The notes under the pieces: model-generated
Database searches by the model: none
What the model saw: only the letters and a program-made list of their open reading frames with translations
Told to the model about the DNA's origin: nothing
Position numbers and translations under genes: made by a program
Shown here: positions 35,318 through 49,559 of the stretch, one piece after another
How the letters are laid out: each line of letters opens with the position of its first letter
Numbering within the stretch: the stretch's first letter is position 1
Source: Cricetomys ansorgei
Lineage: Eukaryota > Chordata > Mammalia > Rodentia > Nesomyidae
Length of the DNA: 64,000 nucleotides
Direction of reading: 5' to 3'
Assembly: GCA_026225945.1 (NCBI GenBank)
Contig: JAMJFZ010000239.1
Span: 24,763,501 to 24,827,500 of the forward strand

Positions 35318-35650
35318 GGGGTTTAAATGGGAATGTCCACATAGACTTTAGAATTTGAATACTTGCTCCCAGTTGTTTTTGCTGATTGGGGAAGCTTGTG
35401 AGGTTGTACTTTGCTGGAGAAACTGTCACTTAGGGCATGCCTTCAGAGCCAAAATACCCTTACCACTTTGTAGTTTCTTCTCTCTGTCTCACACTTGTGA
35501 TTCAAGATATTCTCAGGTTAATAGACCTGCAGCAATGCCCCTTGCGACCATGCTCTCTCCACCATTATGACCTCTAAGCATAAGAAAGACTGCAATATTC
35601 CTCCTGTAAGTTGTAATGGTCAGAGCAACAGAGATGTAACTTTACCCAAC
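35318..35650 (+). mobile_element. old rodent interspersed repeat (hAT-Charlie-like or LTR)
   Basis: GGGGTTTAAATGGGAATGTC, ATAGACTTTAGAATTTGAAT, TTAGGGCATGCCTTCAGAGC and a GTCAGAGCAACAGAGATGTA end match a common rodent repeat whose consensus begins GGTTTGAATGGGAATG and ends in ...AGAAACCCTAACTAAGA. I recall the text but am not sure of its class. Confidence 0.5.
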
Positions 35651-37144
35651 AAAGGGTAATTTGATCATAGAGAAGGTCATTTTAAATAGGAATTAAGGAC
35701 CCACCCAGTATACTAAATAAAAAAAATAGCTAAAATATTTTCAGATTCTGCATATTAATAAATTTCTTCAGTAAAAGGAAAGGCAGGAAGGGAAGAACAC
35801 CTATATTAATATATTAATGACTGAATAGGCGTTTAAAGAAAGGAAAAAGAGTCCACAGGAGAAATGGATGAATCAGAGTCAGCCAGAGGTACCCACGCAG
35901 GTGGCTGTGCACAGAGCTAGGATGATACTGAAGTGTATCTCCTGCTTCAAATACTTCATTACCTTTCAGTTATTAGTGAGTCACATAAGTCGTTCATTTT
36001 TCATATGAATCAGATTCGTAGACTTGGAAAAGTCTATATTTTGTTCTGTTCATTTTTGAGCAAAGAAAATAATCTTTACTGTCAAAAGAAAACAGTTTCA
36101 GATTGGAGGGCTTTATTTTTTACACCAATGAACTGAATAAATGTAATGGCATTTGGTAGTTCAAGAGCTCCGATTACAATTTCTAAAATAAAGTTACATG
36201 TGTAATTGATATTTTCGTGTCTATGGAGGTATAATTTGGAAGTAAGGAAAGATAATTGCACTTTTAATTTTCTTCATTTTCTACCAACAGAAATGATCCT
36301 GAGACTAATATGCTTGATTTTTGTGAAAGTTACTCCAATAAAGATGCTACTTTGAAGTCCATGAACTTTAAATGACATTTTACCATATAACATTCATATT
36401 TCTTAATTACTATACTCAATATTGCTTCTAATCCCATGTGGAAAAAGATGTGGTACATGAGAAAAGAAAGAAAAATGAAATTAGATTAATTTAAACTAAT
36501 ATGATTTTTCCATGCCTGTGAGTAATTTTAGTGTTAGTTTCTATACTTCTCTGATAACAAAAATTGCACAAAATGAACAAATAGCTCAAAAGCAAACTTG
36601 TTTTCTTAGGCAAGAGATTCAATTTTTCTTTACTGTCATAGACTTACCATTTTAAACCCGTCTTCAGTCGACCTTCCAATTCCACTGAAGCCTGTTTGAT
36701 TATTGTCACTGATTATTCTCCTAAATGAATGATCACAAAATCAACAACTATGAAGAATCTGTCTGACAATGATGTCCCCTCGCTCTGGCCCTCCTCACAC
36801 ACACATGCACCCCACTTTTTACTCACCATTCTTCTTCCAGCTCTAACAAGAGTCATTCGAAAATCAGGCTCAGTAAAGTTTGTATATCTTTTATACCACA
36901 GGGCCAATAACTTTATTTAAACTCTAATTTCAACTCATCATACCTTTTATGTAATCTGTGAACAACTGGATGATAAGTTTATGTATTTGTTATGTTGTCT
37001 CATGTTTATTGATTTTTTTAATTTTAAAAATATATGAAATTTTCTTCAACTTAATGAGTCAAGATTTTGTTGTATATTCAAAAAAAAAACAAGTGGAGAG
37101 GCAAGGTAGCAGTTACATGAAGCAAATACTCATAATGAAATCAT

Positions 37145-37447
37145 GAAGTGGGTTGGGGAGATGTCTCAGTGAATAAGAACACTTGCTTTGCTCAAATATG
37201 AGGATCTGAGCTCAAATTCTCACATTCACATACAAAGTCAGGTATGGCCAAGTATACTTGCAATCCCAGCATGACATAGGTGGATTAGAGACAGGAGGAT
37301 TGCTAGAGCTTGCTGGCTGACAGCCTAGCTCCAGATGGGAATAAGAAGGAGCTTAAAAGAACAGGGCATCAAGTAGCTTGCTCTAACATCCACACACACA
37401 AAAAAAATCATGCTGTTATATGTGCATAACACACACACACACACAGA
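37145..37447 (+). mobile_element. B4 SINE with CA tail
   Basis: GGTTGGGGAGATGTCTCAGT, GAGGATCTGAGCTCAAATTC, GCAATCCCAGCATGACATAG, GAGCTTGCTGGCTGACAGCC and a (CA)8 tail at about 37431-37445. Confidence 0.75.
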
Positions 37448-40400
37448 TTGATAATAGAAATCGTCAGCAGAATTATACCTAGACAAAACTCATCATAAGT
37501 AAATGAGTTTATTGTTATATATGTCCTGAGAGTTTTCTCATAGTTAGGAATATTTATGTTATCTCCATTGAGGATGTAGATGACCAGAGAGTCATGTCCA
37601 TTTAATATAATATATAAAGGTATTATCTTATGCATCATTAATTTCATGAAAAGCAAAAATACCATTTGATGCCAATACTAATTTGTGTCTCAGAGAGAGC
37701 TTAAAGCTTTTCATGTGTATATTTAACTAATTTCACCATTTATTACTCACAAAGTATCAATAATAGTATGAGTCTAAACAAGTCACAGGCTTTATAGACC
37801 CTAGACTATACTAAGAATAATTCTTTTCTATCTAAGAATCAAACTATGTGTTTAAAAATAGCAAGAAATGAGCAGTTATCTGATTAGAAATGCAGAAGGC
37901 ATTTAGATAATATACACATGCAAATCATGATTTACTTAAAATTCAGAAATTAGGGAATAAAAATTATGAGATAGAATGAAGGCTGTTTGAGTGTAGTCAG
38001 TATTGGGTAGTGTAAGAAGCATTATGGGGTGGTATTCAAAGGCCATGACAGAATAAGCAAATTGCTGTTTCTGAGTTTTATAGAATAGAATTGGGATGAG
38101 AGATTTTAGAAGAATTTAAAATGTATACATGGGTCAAGTTATGTAAAGCCTTATTTGTATGCTATAATAACAGTTTTATTATTGTTAAAATAATAGAAAT
38201 TCTAAAAATACATCACTTAGGAGGGTGAAGGTAAAGTCGGATGTAAAATATCTCAATGTTCAGGACTGAGTGGGCTTCAGAAGAGTAGAAAACTGGCTGA
38301 CTTAACAGAATTACCAGCCTCATTCTGGGAATAGGTTGTAGATTAAGTAATTACTTTATTGTCTATATCAGATAAGGGATAGCATAAAATATTCTTTAAA
38401 ATTAATTAAATGTATTCATTAGATATTGTATAATATTTAAAACATGATTTTCCTTATTATACAATAATTTTGTTTGAGACTGTGAAATAAAAGAAACCTC
38501 TTTTGACTTCATGGTCCATAACTGTAACATTCCTAAGCCCTTCCTGTGACAAAGTGGTAATTGACTGACATACAAAATTCCATGTGATCTTGAAGCTTTT
38601 CTGAAACTGTCAAGAACTGAGGGAAATGGCCATGACTGAGCTTCTATATTTGGTGGAATTAATATTTCATCAGATTCTACCTCTGTATGTTGCATTAAAT
38701 AATAATGGGTTGCATTATGCCTGACAGCTCCTTTCTGTGTGAATTCTTTTTTCCTCACATAAGAAAACAATACTAATTCACACCACTTTAGTCTCATATA
38801 CTCCAATTGACAGCTACCTGCTTTTCTGTCAGAAGATATGGAAGAGAATGAACATTTATGATGATTTAATTACCTTCTAAAAGCAAACAAATATCAAACA
38901 GGATTTTTAGTCATGCACATTTAACTTTCTATTCACTTAGAGTGAACTTGTATTCTGGAGGAGTCTTGTGCTGAGAAAAAAATGCATCTAACTGTTGTTT
39001 AACTACTGAAGTAGTTGGCCTGTTTGTTAACTTTGTCTCTGAGATGAAGTCATAATACAATAATACTAAAAATAGAAATTGAATAATATAAATTTAATGA
39101 GCTTGTTTTTCAAAGAAAATATTTCTTAGATTTTTATATCTAAATTTTACTTTTTCATAGAATAAGTAGAATTTTTCAATGTTGGCTATATGCCTACCTT
39201 CCACAAACTTCTTTGCTATTGCCAAAGCTGAAGACTTATCTGTCAATCAAAGTTCATTCTCAACCACTATTGTGAAGTTATTTCAAAATTCCAAGCTTAG
39301 TAAAAAGAAGGTACATGTTTTTATTCTCAACAATAAATCTTTTTAGGGAACATAATGAACATGAAAATTAAATATGTGTGTCCCATTGCCATTCATAAAA
39401 CATCAGTGATTCATCATCCATGAAAGGCTGGCACAGTGCATAAATTTAGAGGAAGTCAATCATGCTAGAGTTTTTATGACTAGCACTCCATGCTAGTTCT
39501 TTCATACACACCCTTCTCTACCACAGCTGTAGCTATGCTAACATCCTCAGAATCCATGCTGAAACAAAAAGGCCAGACATTGCCTTAGTGTTGTTTCCAA
39601 CATATAATATGCATTTTATTTTTATTTATTTTTGGGTTTTGTTGAGACAGAATTTTAACTCTGGCTGTCCTGGAACTCATTCTGTAGACTAGGCTGACCT
39701 TGAACTTACAGAGATCTGCCTGCTTCTGCCTCTCAAGGGCTGGCATTAAAGGCATGCGCCACCACCACCAGGCTTAACATGAGTTTTATGTAAATAATAT
39801 TCTGGCATGCATTCCTTCAACATTCAGCCCATGTTGACACACAAAAAGAAGCATTCGATTGTGGTGGTAATGAAGAATTTTGATAATTTTATTTATATTT
39901 ATCTCTGACAAAATAAATGTCTTTGTAAATATAATTTAAACTTTAATTCCTAATATTATATTCTTTAACTTCTGCTTTCAGAATTTAGTACAATAATACT
40001 GTACTGGTGAACATAAATTAATAGCCACAATAACATACTAAACAGTCCTAATTGTTTGATAACTGTAATTGATATCATTATATTGTCAGAAGTCCTATGT
40101 GGCTAGACATTAGGGGTCAATTTTAACAGTACAGAGAAATATCTAGTTTATGTGATATTTAAGGTTAATATTGTATAGGCCTAAACAATGAAGGAATTTT
40201 CATAATATGAAAAGTATCACTTGTACATGTAGAAGAAATAAAATATTGACTGTATTCAAATGGTTGCACTGCTACGATAAAATAATCTTGTGTAAAATTC
40301 CACAATGAAATGTATTTCTTTTAAGAATGGCCATAACACATTTTCTATTAAACCGTATAACATTGAAAAAGAACTATAACTGAATGAAGGAAACAAAATG

Positions 40401-42845
40401 TACCTTGAATTATTATCATAAGTGAAAAAAATCACTTGTAATCTTTGAAATATTCTTTTGTGCTGCTTGGTTGTTCATCATATAAAAAAAAAGTGAGCTG
40501 ATGCAATATCAATGCATGTTTAACTTGCACATAGAGAATGGAAATCTTTAGTTTTATTGCAACTCATATTTCTATATTATAACTTTAGATGTTCTTTTCA
40601 ATCTAGTTGTAGACAATTTCCATCTAAAGAAAAAGATTAATGGTAATGTTTAAATTACTTAGAACTCCAAGTGCAAAATTGCCACAAAGTACAAGGCATT
40701 ACTTTATAAGACTCTGAACACTGACTCTGAGATTGTGTTGGAATACTGCATTTTTAGGCATTTCATGTTAATGTCTCTCCAGCTAATTTTGCTGACGGAA
40801 CAGCATATGCCTGCTCTCTGTCTTTCTGATAAATGGCATCCTCCTACTTTTCCTGTACTCTATAATTTGTGTTATTGAAAATGTAAATCTTCTCGAAAAG
40901 AGACTCAGCGATGACTTTGCCAAAAAACTTTCAAAATCCTTATCTACTTGCTTTGAAGTTATTATTTAAACTTTGCAAAGTCAAAGTTGTTATTTCTGCT
41001 AAATTAAATTTGTTAGGATGTTTTACCAATTGAGCCAGCCAATAATGTTTTTACATTTTTTTTCCATTATTAAGTTGGCCATGTAAGTTTTGTAGACTTC
41101 AAATGCTTTTAAGTTAACTCTTCAAATTAGAAGTCCCTGAACAATCTTGGTGGAAGGACTCTTGAAGCACTGTGCCTGATGATGCATGTTCATCATTGCT
41201 TGACACTGACAGTGTTCATAGAAACACATTTAGTTTCAAAATTATGATTATCCATGAAGTAGCTATGAATATCATCTGTCTCTTCTTCAAACTAGGTATT
41301 TAGAAATCACTTTAAGAACTTTGATTTAAATATGTAAATCTAATTTATGAATTCTCTTGAGATTGTGGAGGGTTCCATTGTTTTGAGTTGGTTTTTTTTT
41401 TTTAAGCTTTTTTGGCATGACTTTCTCTTAAAATATCCATTATACTGTTTTATATAGGCCCTGAGAGTAACACTGAAAATATCGGGCTCTACAGATTCAC
41501 TGTATATCATATGTTCCTTGTTAAATGTCCTACGTTATCTCTCATAGTGTGATTACCTTTAGGGAGGTGCCAACTTATGGGTAAAGGTTCTGGTACTTGT
41601 AACACTATTAAAACAGATTTCCAAGGAAGATCTTCGTTGATATGAAAAATGTTCCTGACACATTCGTCACTGAGTTGGAGTATGTTACACTTGAGTAGCA
41701 AGTATTTCAGTAATTTAAGAAGAAGTTGGGATTATTTCTTTTAATTACATAATCTTATTATTTGGAAATTATTTGAAAAGGTAGCTAGAACCCAAAGCTC
41801 TTTTCTTTTTAGTAGCCAATGAAGAAAACAGGAAAGTGGGAGGTTTAACACACTGGATACAGTCACATGACATAAACAACAGTACTGGGACCAGATGTAT
41901 TTCAGGGGTTAGAAATATTTTTTAAATGTTCTTTTGAGTGGCATACTTATATCTCAGAGATCTTAAAAGATGATTATGTCTGCACCTCAAAGCTGCATCT
42001 AGGAGTTAATGTTGAATGTAGAATACATATATATATATATATCCTTTTATTTAAAATAGATCTTTCTGACTTCTAATAATTACAATATAAATAATTAATA
42101 TTTAATGGCTATTTATCTTATTGCTAATTTTGACCCCAAAGGCTACTTTATCATATATGAGAGTATTTCTTCCATGCTTGGTTTTGTATATTTGTGTATT
42201 TATTCTGGCTTCCACATACTTATTATATTGACCTTTGTCCTTTTGTGTTAACTCCTCTTTTCATCAATTATTTAAGTAGGTATCATTTGTTTGATACTCA
42301 CTTTAGAGAGAAATCCATCGAATTTGGTAGAGGATGCTATTTGATGCAAAACTTTCACGGTAGTTTCAGTTTTTGATTGAACAGTTTATCTGACCTCTCA
42401 AATCTGATTTTACTTTCACTTAATTATGTAAAACATTTTGAAAATAATAGCCCCAAATATAATGTGCACAGGAAGGCTAACTGTTAAATTTTGAGAACAT
42501 TTCACAGTGATTCCTTTAACATGGATTCGCAGAGCTCTTAATATCAGTGTGCATTTGTACTTCCAGATGTGAATATATAATTTAATGTGGTATATGGAAA
42601 TATACAAAAAGTATTTTAATTAAAACAATTTGAAGACGATAATATGATAAAAAAAAAACAACAATTAGGATAATTTCAACAATTTCTTTCCAAGCTATTA
42701 TTGCCGTGAGCAAACCTATTATCTAGAGAATTGTATTTATGAGACATAAACCTGAAACAAATTTAACACTAATTATAAACATAAATCATGCATTCTGTTT
42801 CTGCTGAAATCTCAGAAGACATTCATGGTGATATAAACAACCTAT
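37448..42845. other. mostly unique AT-rich stretch
   Basis: One B1 at 39614-39776. The 134-codon minus-strand frame at 38402-38806 has no recognisable domain. A (AT)n run of 20 bp is at about 42026-42042. Confidence 0.5.
39614..39776 (-). mobile_element. B1 SINE
   Basis: In reverse orientation with a T-rich start: GAGACAGAATTTTAACTC, TGGCTGTCCTGGAACTCATT, GACTAGGCTGACCTTGAACT and GGCATTAAAGGCATGCGCC. Confidence 0.88.
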
Positions 42846-42960
42846 AAGCCAGGCATGATGGCATACTAATATAAACTCAGCACTCGGGATACTGAGGCAG
42901 GAGGATCATGAAATTTAGGCTCTTTTGGGTTCTTCATATTAAGACTTTGTCTCAATTAAT
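42846..42960 (+). mobile_element. B1 SINE (diverged)
   Basis: AGCCAGGCATGATGGCATAC, AACTCAGCACTCGGGATAC, GAGGCAGGAGGATCATGA and ACTTTGTCTCAATT keep the B1 order but are shortened and diverged. Confidence 0.7.
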
Positions 42961-45029
42961 TTTAATTAATGAAAAACAAACTGAATCTGTGACACTAAAA
43001 GCAAAGATCATCAAGAAGACCGGATTAATAATAATTTTATAGTAATTACATAGTAAATCCCCTCTTCATTTTCTTTGTGAATTTAAAAGAAAGGAAATTT
43101 TAGATGATCAGGTAGAATAATCAGACATAAATGTTGTAATGTGATAGAGTAGACATGCACAGGGTAGGGAGAGGAGAGAAAGGCGGTGATGCATTAGTTA
43201 ATTGAGGATAGCTTTCTGTGATTATGACAATGAAGTATATATTTAAGAACAAGAACTGTAATTTAAAGTGGTCTAACTGGGAGAGCCTGTAGAAATCCGG
43301 AACAAGAATTCTTAGCATAGTGGAAGGGAAGAATTTCTTCTGACTGCATTCACAGCTGCATTCACAGACAGGGCCTCCTCATCCAAGCTGGCATCACCAA
43401 GGGTCCTGCTTCTTCACAGCGGCATCCTGCGTGTGGGTGCCTGGAACTGCCTGGAATCTACAAGGAAAGTACCTTCACTGCCTCTTACATGTCCTTCCAT
43501 TCATTTTCCTGTCTATATCTGTGCCTTTAGGCCTCAACATATATATCAGCTCCTGGATGAACACTGCAGGATGATTTGAATATTTCATTTTGATGACCTT
43601 CATTCAAAACACATTGGTATTTTGGAGACTAGATGAACCTTCATCCTGAGTTTTCACTCATAACAATAATCTCTACATAATCGTGTCTCCATTTACCAAT
43701 TACCAGATGAAAAGCCAATTAAACCAAGTGTTAAAAGATAGTTTGGGTCAAACAACAACAGAATTCTATATACCTAGTTGACATATCAGGCCTAAAACCC
43801 CAGAAAAGGTAAGACTTAAATTATATTTTTGTTCAGGATTCCTCATTTAGCTCACTCTTCTAAGTATATTTTAACTGATTTCCTTTACTTGGGAACAGGA
43901 CAATTTCAATAAAAAGTTTCCTGACTGCTACAGAATCAAGAAACAATTTTATTTGGGAATTACCTGACAAGTAAATGGAAAAGAGTCTCAGATCATCCAA
44001 ATCCTTTATTAAATAGCTATTATCTGAGTGCTCTGCCTAAAGAAACAAATAAACATGCTGACAGTTGACTGGTAACAAATATGTTTTGTTTCCATTTTTA
44101 TTCAGCCTCATTATTTCCCATGGAGATGGTTACCCAGAGTGACAAGTTGTCTTGAGTCTGGTTCAGCTGCATTGAGTTATGCAACGTATCACAATTTCTA
44201 AAATGACAAGAAATAGCAAAACTAAATCAGGTCAAGGTACAATTCAGCACAGAGAGTCTGGCACATCAGATGAGGATTCTTGGTACAAGAAGATAAAGCA
44301 GTTTTGAAAGTCCACTGAAATTGTCTCAAATGTTCATCATTCTACTTTGGTGATCTATCTTGCTAACCTGCCACTGCTAATTCATAGCAACCATAATTTA
44401 AAGTCTTCAAGCTCTATATCCTGTATCTTATCATAGTGTCTCCTCCCATTCTTACTGAGAACATGACATGGAGGAGACCATTAGATGACTTAACAAAGAT
44501 AATTGGTACAGGGTTCTAAGCAACCTTGATCCTGCTCCAGTTAAAGCTTGTCAGCCAACTGTCAGCATACTCTGGCAGAACACTTGTTAGTTAAGCATTC
44601 TTGACAAGATCTCACAAATAGTATTTTTCTTTTTTAATTTGAAAAGTTGAAACAGCCTGACATTTTAGAGGTTATCATTTTCTTGGCTGGCATAATTATT
44701 GTAGGTGTCAATATGTGTTTGTTAATGTGTGAATTAACAATAGAATGTTAGGGATTTGTCTCCTACAAATTTATTTCAGTGTGATTTTTTTTTAAGATAA
44801 TTCACCATGGAATACAAGGCAGATGATATAATTACGACTTACATTTTTTAAACCATAATTATTCTTTTATGCTTATTCCTCTGTAATGCATGATAAAGCT
44901 TAGATAAAATTGTGGTTAAAGGTCTAAACGTAGGAACAAAAAGCTAAAGTCATAAAAAAATTGTAATAGTTGACTTCCTTTTTAACGTGAGACAGTAATG
45001 ATGTCAGATTAAAATCACATAGCAGAGAA
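42961..45029. other. unique noncoding stretch
   Basis: A relatively GC-rich patch at about 43330-43530 has no frame or repeat that I recognise. The rest is AT-rich. Confidence 0.45.
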
Positions 45030-45420
45030 GTTGCACCCCCTGGAATTTACTGTGAACTCACAGTGGCTGTAACAGCATAAACTAGGCAGGAAGCTCAAGC
45101 CAGACTGATCCCACCATGGAGAGGGGAGGGATGCTTGAGATCCCACACCCAGCTGAGGAGCTATGGGCAACTGATATCCACTGAGAGAGAGAGCAAGTTT
45201 TCTTTAAGCTTGAGGCCTCTGGTAAGTCACCTATCTTCCAGTGAAAGGTGACACAAGAGTATATAATAAGCACAAACTAGATATGAAACGTTTTTAAAAA
45301 GAGAGAGAGCACAAAGTTAGATGGGTAAAGAAGGAGATGTATTTGGGAAGAGTTGGATATGATCAAAATACACTGTATAAAATGTTCAGTTAACTAACAA
45401 AAGAATGAGGAAAAATAAGG
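45030..45420 (+). mobile_element. L1 3' UTR
   Basis: CACCCCCTGGAATTTACTG, GATCCCACACCCAGCTGAGG, GAGCTATGGGCAACTGATA, then GAAGGAGATGTATTTGGGAA and GTTGGATATGATCAAAATAC: the last two are the conserved end of the L1 3' UTR. Confidence 0.65.
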
Positions 45421-45898
45421 TTACATTCAGTGTAGAAGTAAATCAATATAGGACAATGTCAAAGATTCCCACCCAAATTTGAATCCTAGTCCATCATCAT
45501 AACTGTAGCTCTTCTTTAAGCTCTTAAGTTCAGTGGAAATATGAGAATGAATGGCAGTTTCACTGCTGAAAACATACATATTTCTAAATATAAAGTTTCC
45601 CAATTTAGCTCTGTGGCAGAGGAATGTTTGAAGGGCTATTATTTATGTTTAATCATATAGGTTATAGAATAGAATAAAATTCATGAAATGGATCTGGATA
45701 TAGGAATGTTTACCTCTCAATGTGTAAAGAATGTCATCTTAATATTTTTGACAAAGAAAGAACACCAGAAAGACAAGAGCCTATGCTGGACACAGCTGTG
45801 TTTGGGTAGATGTCTCTTCTGTTTGAGGCCAAAGGTACTTCCTCCAAACTCATGTTGACAGTAATGGTAGCAAACTGACTCTGAAAAATATGCATTCT

Positions 45899-46115
45899 GG
45901 CCAAGCAGTGGTGGTGCAGGCCTTTAATCCCAACACTTGGGAGGCAGAGGCAGGTGGTGGATCTTTTGGGAGTTTGAGGTCAGCCTGGTCTACAGTTCCA
46001 GGAAAGCCAGAGTTACAACAGAGAAACCCTGCCTCGAAATCAAAAACAAAAGAAAAAAGAAAAAAAGGAAAAAGGAAAACAAAGAAAGAAAAAAAAAAAA
46101 GAAAGAAAGAAAGGG
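45899..46115 (+). mobile_element. B1 SINE, young, with target duplication
   Basis: GCAGTGGTGGTGCAGGCCTT, TCCCAACACTTGGGAGGCAG, GAGGTCAGCCTGGTCTACAG and GAAACCCTGCCTCGAAA are close to the B1 consensus, followed by a 70-bp A-rich tail. Flanks AAATATGCATTCT (5') and AAAGTATGCAGTCT (3') look like a target duplication. The 172-codon minus-strand open frame here is B1 antisense and poly-T. Confidence 0.9.
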
Positions 46116-46509
46116 AAAGTATGCAGTCTAATTTCCAGTACACTTGAGTAAGCATGATAAAGGGCAAGTGAGGCTCTCCAGTTGTAATTAATGAGTACAG
46201 CCTGCTGTGGGCCACAGGTGTTTTTGATCCAATCACATGGTATAAGAACTGAGAATTTTCTAAAGGGCATGAGATATGTGGCAGAAATGGGGGCAGAGAC
46301 AATAGCAATATGAAGCCTAAGGAAATAATTTGAAAAGGAAAGGACAATAGACCTAAAAGTAAGGTCACTAGAACCCAGGAAAAATATGTTGATAGTTAAT
46401 GATTCCAGAACATATTGCATGCCAGTAGTCAGCCAACAAAAAGGAACTCTATATTGTTTGGTTTTTTATTTAGGCTTTTATTTTTTGTCTTCCTAATTTT
46501 TCTGTTTCC

Positions 46510-46882
46510 TGTAGAGTAATAGGCCTGTGTGAAAGCTAGGAAGGGTCTATCTTCCAGAGGTCTACATGAAGGAATAGCATTTAGAGGCCTGTGTGGTCTA
46601 GATGGAATGTTGAAAGAATGTTAAGTATATTGGCACACATTCCCAATAAAGCAGTGGTAGCAAACATCTTTAATCCCAGTATTCAGAAAGCAGTGGTGGT
46701 CTGTGTCTTTTAACAGAGTGTGGAAGCAGACACAGGAGGCAGAGCTCAAAATGAGCCAGTGTCACACAGTAAGTGACATCTGAGATGTGTCAGAGTGAAG
46801 CACAGGCAAAGTGACAAATCAGAGGAAGAGTTAGCAGAATGAGTTAGAGAGAGGACATGCCCAACTCTCATGTAACAAAAAC
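46510..46882 (+). mobile_element. LTR fragment, unnamed family, copy 4 (3' truncated)
   Basis: It starts TGTAGAGTAATAGG and runs through the 39-bp units and the CACAGGAGGCAGAGCTC block to CATGCCCAACTCTCATG, where similarity to the other copies stops. The AATAAA end is missing. Confidence 0.65.
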
Positions 46883-48728
46883 CTTTTGAAGACATATCAG
46901 ACCCAGCAGGAGCATGAAAGCATTGTTAGGGCCTTTGTGGGAGTTCTACTATAACTATAAATTGACCGCATGTATTGTTCAGCATATGAAAATGTTGACA
47001 TAGTTATACAATTGTAGTTCGATAGAACTCAGAAATACAGATGGGCTTATCTGGAGAACAATTGTGGAAAGTGTTATACCTGCAGGAACCATCAGGCTAG
47101 ATTGAAAAGGACAGAAACGTGGCAAAAGAAAAGGAAGGCTGTTCAGTTTCTGGATCTGTGTAGGGGAGAATAATAGAGTGATTTGACTGTGAGTATATGC
47201 TAACCTTCAAGACAAGAATAATGATTTCAAAGACAGATCCATAGAGAGGGAGATAGAAGTCAAAGGGCATTCCTGAAGCAGGGGCAGGACCCATGAATAT
47301 TCAGAGGGTAGTGTCAATCACAGAAAATTATTTCAGGTCTTTGGGCTAATGGGTTTTGAACTATCTTAGGAGCAAATACTCCTCTATTTTTTCTTATTTC
47401 TGCCTTTCAGAATGACAGCATCTTCTGCTTTGTCCCATGTTCCATATTAGAGCACACAGCTTGTTTTTGATTCTGCAGCTCAGTTGGTATACAAGAACCA
47501 CGGTCCAAGATGGACCACTCTCAGAGCATCACCCATTCCTATGGAGATGGTTTAGTTAGCATTTGGAACTTTGAGAATTGAGGCTTTTCTGTGATATTTT
47601 ACATTTATGTGGATAGTTCAATGGATTCTACTTCTTGGGGATGCTGGGATATGCTGAATTTGTCTTCCATGTGTAATTGGTGTGAATTATTGTGGAGCAG
47701 AAGAGTCTCCAAGCAAATTCAGCCATTCCAGACAAAAGCCTCATCATCCCCTCTGTTTACTCCATGAACTGGCCACTTACCTCTGTGTCATATATGTATA
47801 ATTGATACAATATTCGAGTCATTGATGCAGGGTAAAAGACGTGGAGACATCAGTGACTCGAATATAACCTTTTCTCTATCTAACATTTGTAGGACATTAT
47901 TTTTCCCAGCGTGCTTTGTAAATATACATACTTTCCTATGCATCATTGTCACTGAGTTACACTATTCTAACTGTTCTATCTCTTTACTAGATAAGGTGTG
48001 CAGTATCACGCTTGTTTTCCTCCTGTTATATTTTTAAGTATTTAAATATTATCAATTCATTTATTACTATAGGCTATGTGTTCAAAGAATTATAGTTGTG
48101 CAAAATTGTTCAATCTTAATTTGGCCCTCTAATCACCTTGATACTCTGCTTCCAAAGTACCTCTGCAGTATAGATATAGTTGCTGCATCTCACCACCTTA
48201 ACCACAAAACTATATAAAAGAGTTCCTAGTAGGGTCAATGGTCTGAAGGCATAAAAGAGAAAAATCTAACAAAACAAAATGTTTCCAGAGTTTTTTCTGT
48301 CTTTTTTTTTATTGTTTTTAGTTAAAGAAAAAGCACATTTTTTTTCTTTCTTCATCTTCTTTCACTTCATCTATGTCCCTAACTTTTTCATTTATATATT
48401 TTGTTAGTTACATTTTATGGGAAGGAATTTATTCTTTCAAGGAGATAATGAACCAAATTTATTACATTCAGGCAAGTAGGATATCAGTTGGGAAGTGGGT
48501 AAAATCAGTGGATATAATTTATTTGATGGCTTCCTGTCTTCTATAACATAGAGTCTTGTTTTTAATACTAGTATGTTCATCAAATTCTTCACTCATACAA
48601 ACTTGTTAATGCTTTAGTGATGAAATAATTACTTTATACTTGGTAGCAGATGAATTCCTCTAAGAATCTTACATGGATACTACAACCAAGGAAGCAAGAG
48701 GGCTAACTGAAGATATTCTTTATCTACA

Positions 48729-48779
<51 letters not shown>

Positions 48780-49559
48780 ACACCCTGGGTACATTTTAAA
48801 AGTCGCTTTGAGACTATAGTTTGCATTCCAAAAATAATAACTATCAGCATATACTTATTCACATGTGCCGGGTCAAGGACGTGGAAGATTTAAGATTAAA
48901 TCTCTGCGTTTAGCTTAGGTGTAGAAGGTGAATTTATGGAGAGACTCGGCATAGTAATATTGGTTACATGGTTTTCTTAAAGGGAAATTAAATCTAAAGA
49001 GGCTGAGTACACAGTAGAGAAACACTGAACAGATTGTCTTAAATGGTCTTAGGGTATATTTTTAACATGATTGCAAGATCAAGTAGAAGTTTAGTTTCTA
49101 AAACCATGAAGTATTTTCAGAAATAGCTATTTTCAGCAAATAGCTTGGTATGTTTTCTGGTCGTAGATATACCATAAACAAAATGTGTTTCATTTTCAGG
49201 AGGGACTTGAAAATTTCTCTTACCAATTTCAATATTTGAGAGAAATCAGAAGCAGTATGCCCCCTCTAGATCTCTGTAGCTAGCCAGTAGTATTTTCATG
49301 AGTATAAACAAGTTGTTTATAAATAGTTATGAAAGTAGGATTTCTCCATTTCTCCAAACTAAAATAGAAACAAAAGAGATCTGAGGACAAGAAAACTCAA
49401 GTAGTAGAAAGATGCCCCTATAGATGTTCTTAAATATTACTCTGATATTTGTATACATTACTAACTACATTAGAAAATGTGACTGTTAATCTTTGACTAT
49501 TCCTGGAGAGATATCAAATATTTACATACCTGAGACAGACACCAAAAACAGACCAAAAG
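46883..49559. other. noncoding stretch after LTR copy 4
   Basis: Holds the (TG)23 tract; otherwise no gene or named repeat. Short T-rich runs at about 48301-48360. Confidence 0.45.
48733..48778. repeat. (TG)23 microsatellite
   Basis: Twenty-three uninterrupted TG units; the longest dinucleotide TG run in the window. Confidence 0.97.

Noticed and set aside
45850..46420. Overlapping 172- and 126-codon minus-strand frames
   Set aside because: Antisense of a B1 SINE and its A-rich tail (poly-F/L/S stretch); not a gene.
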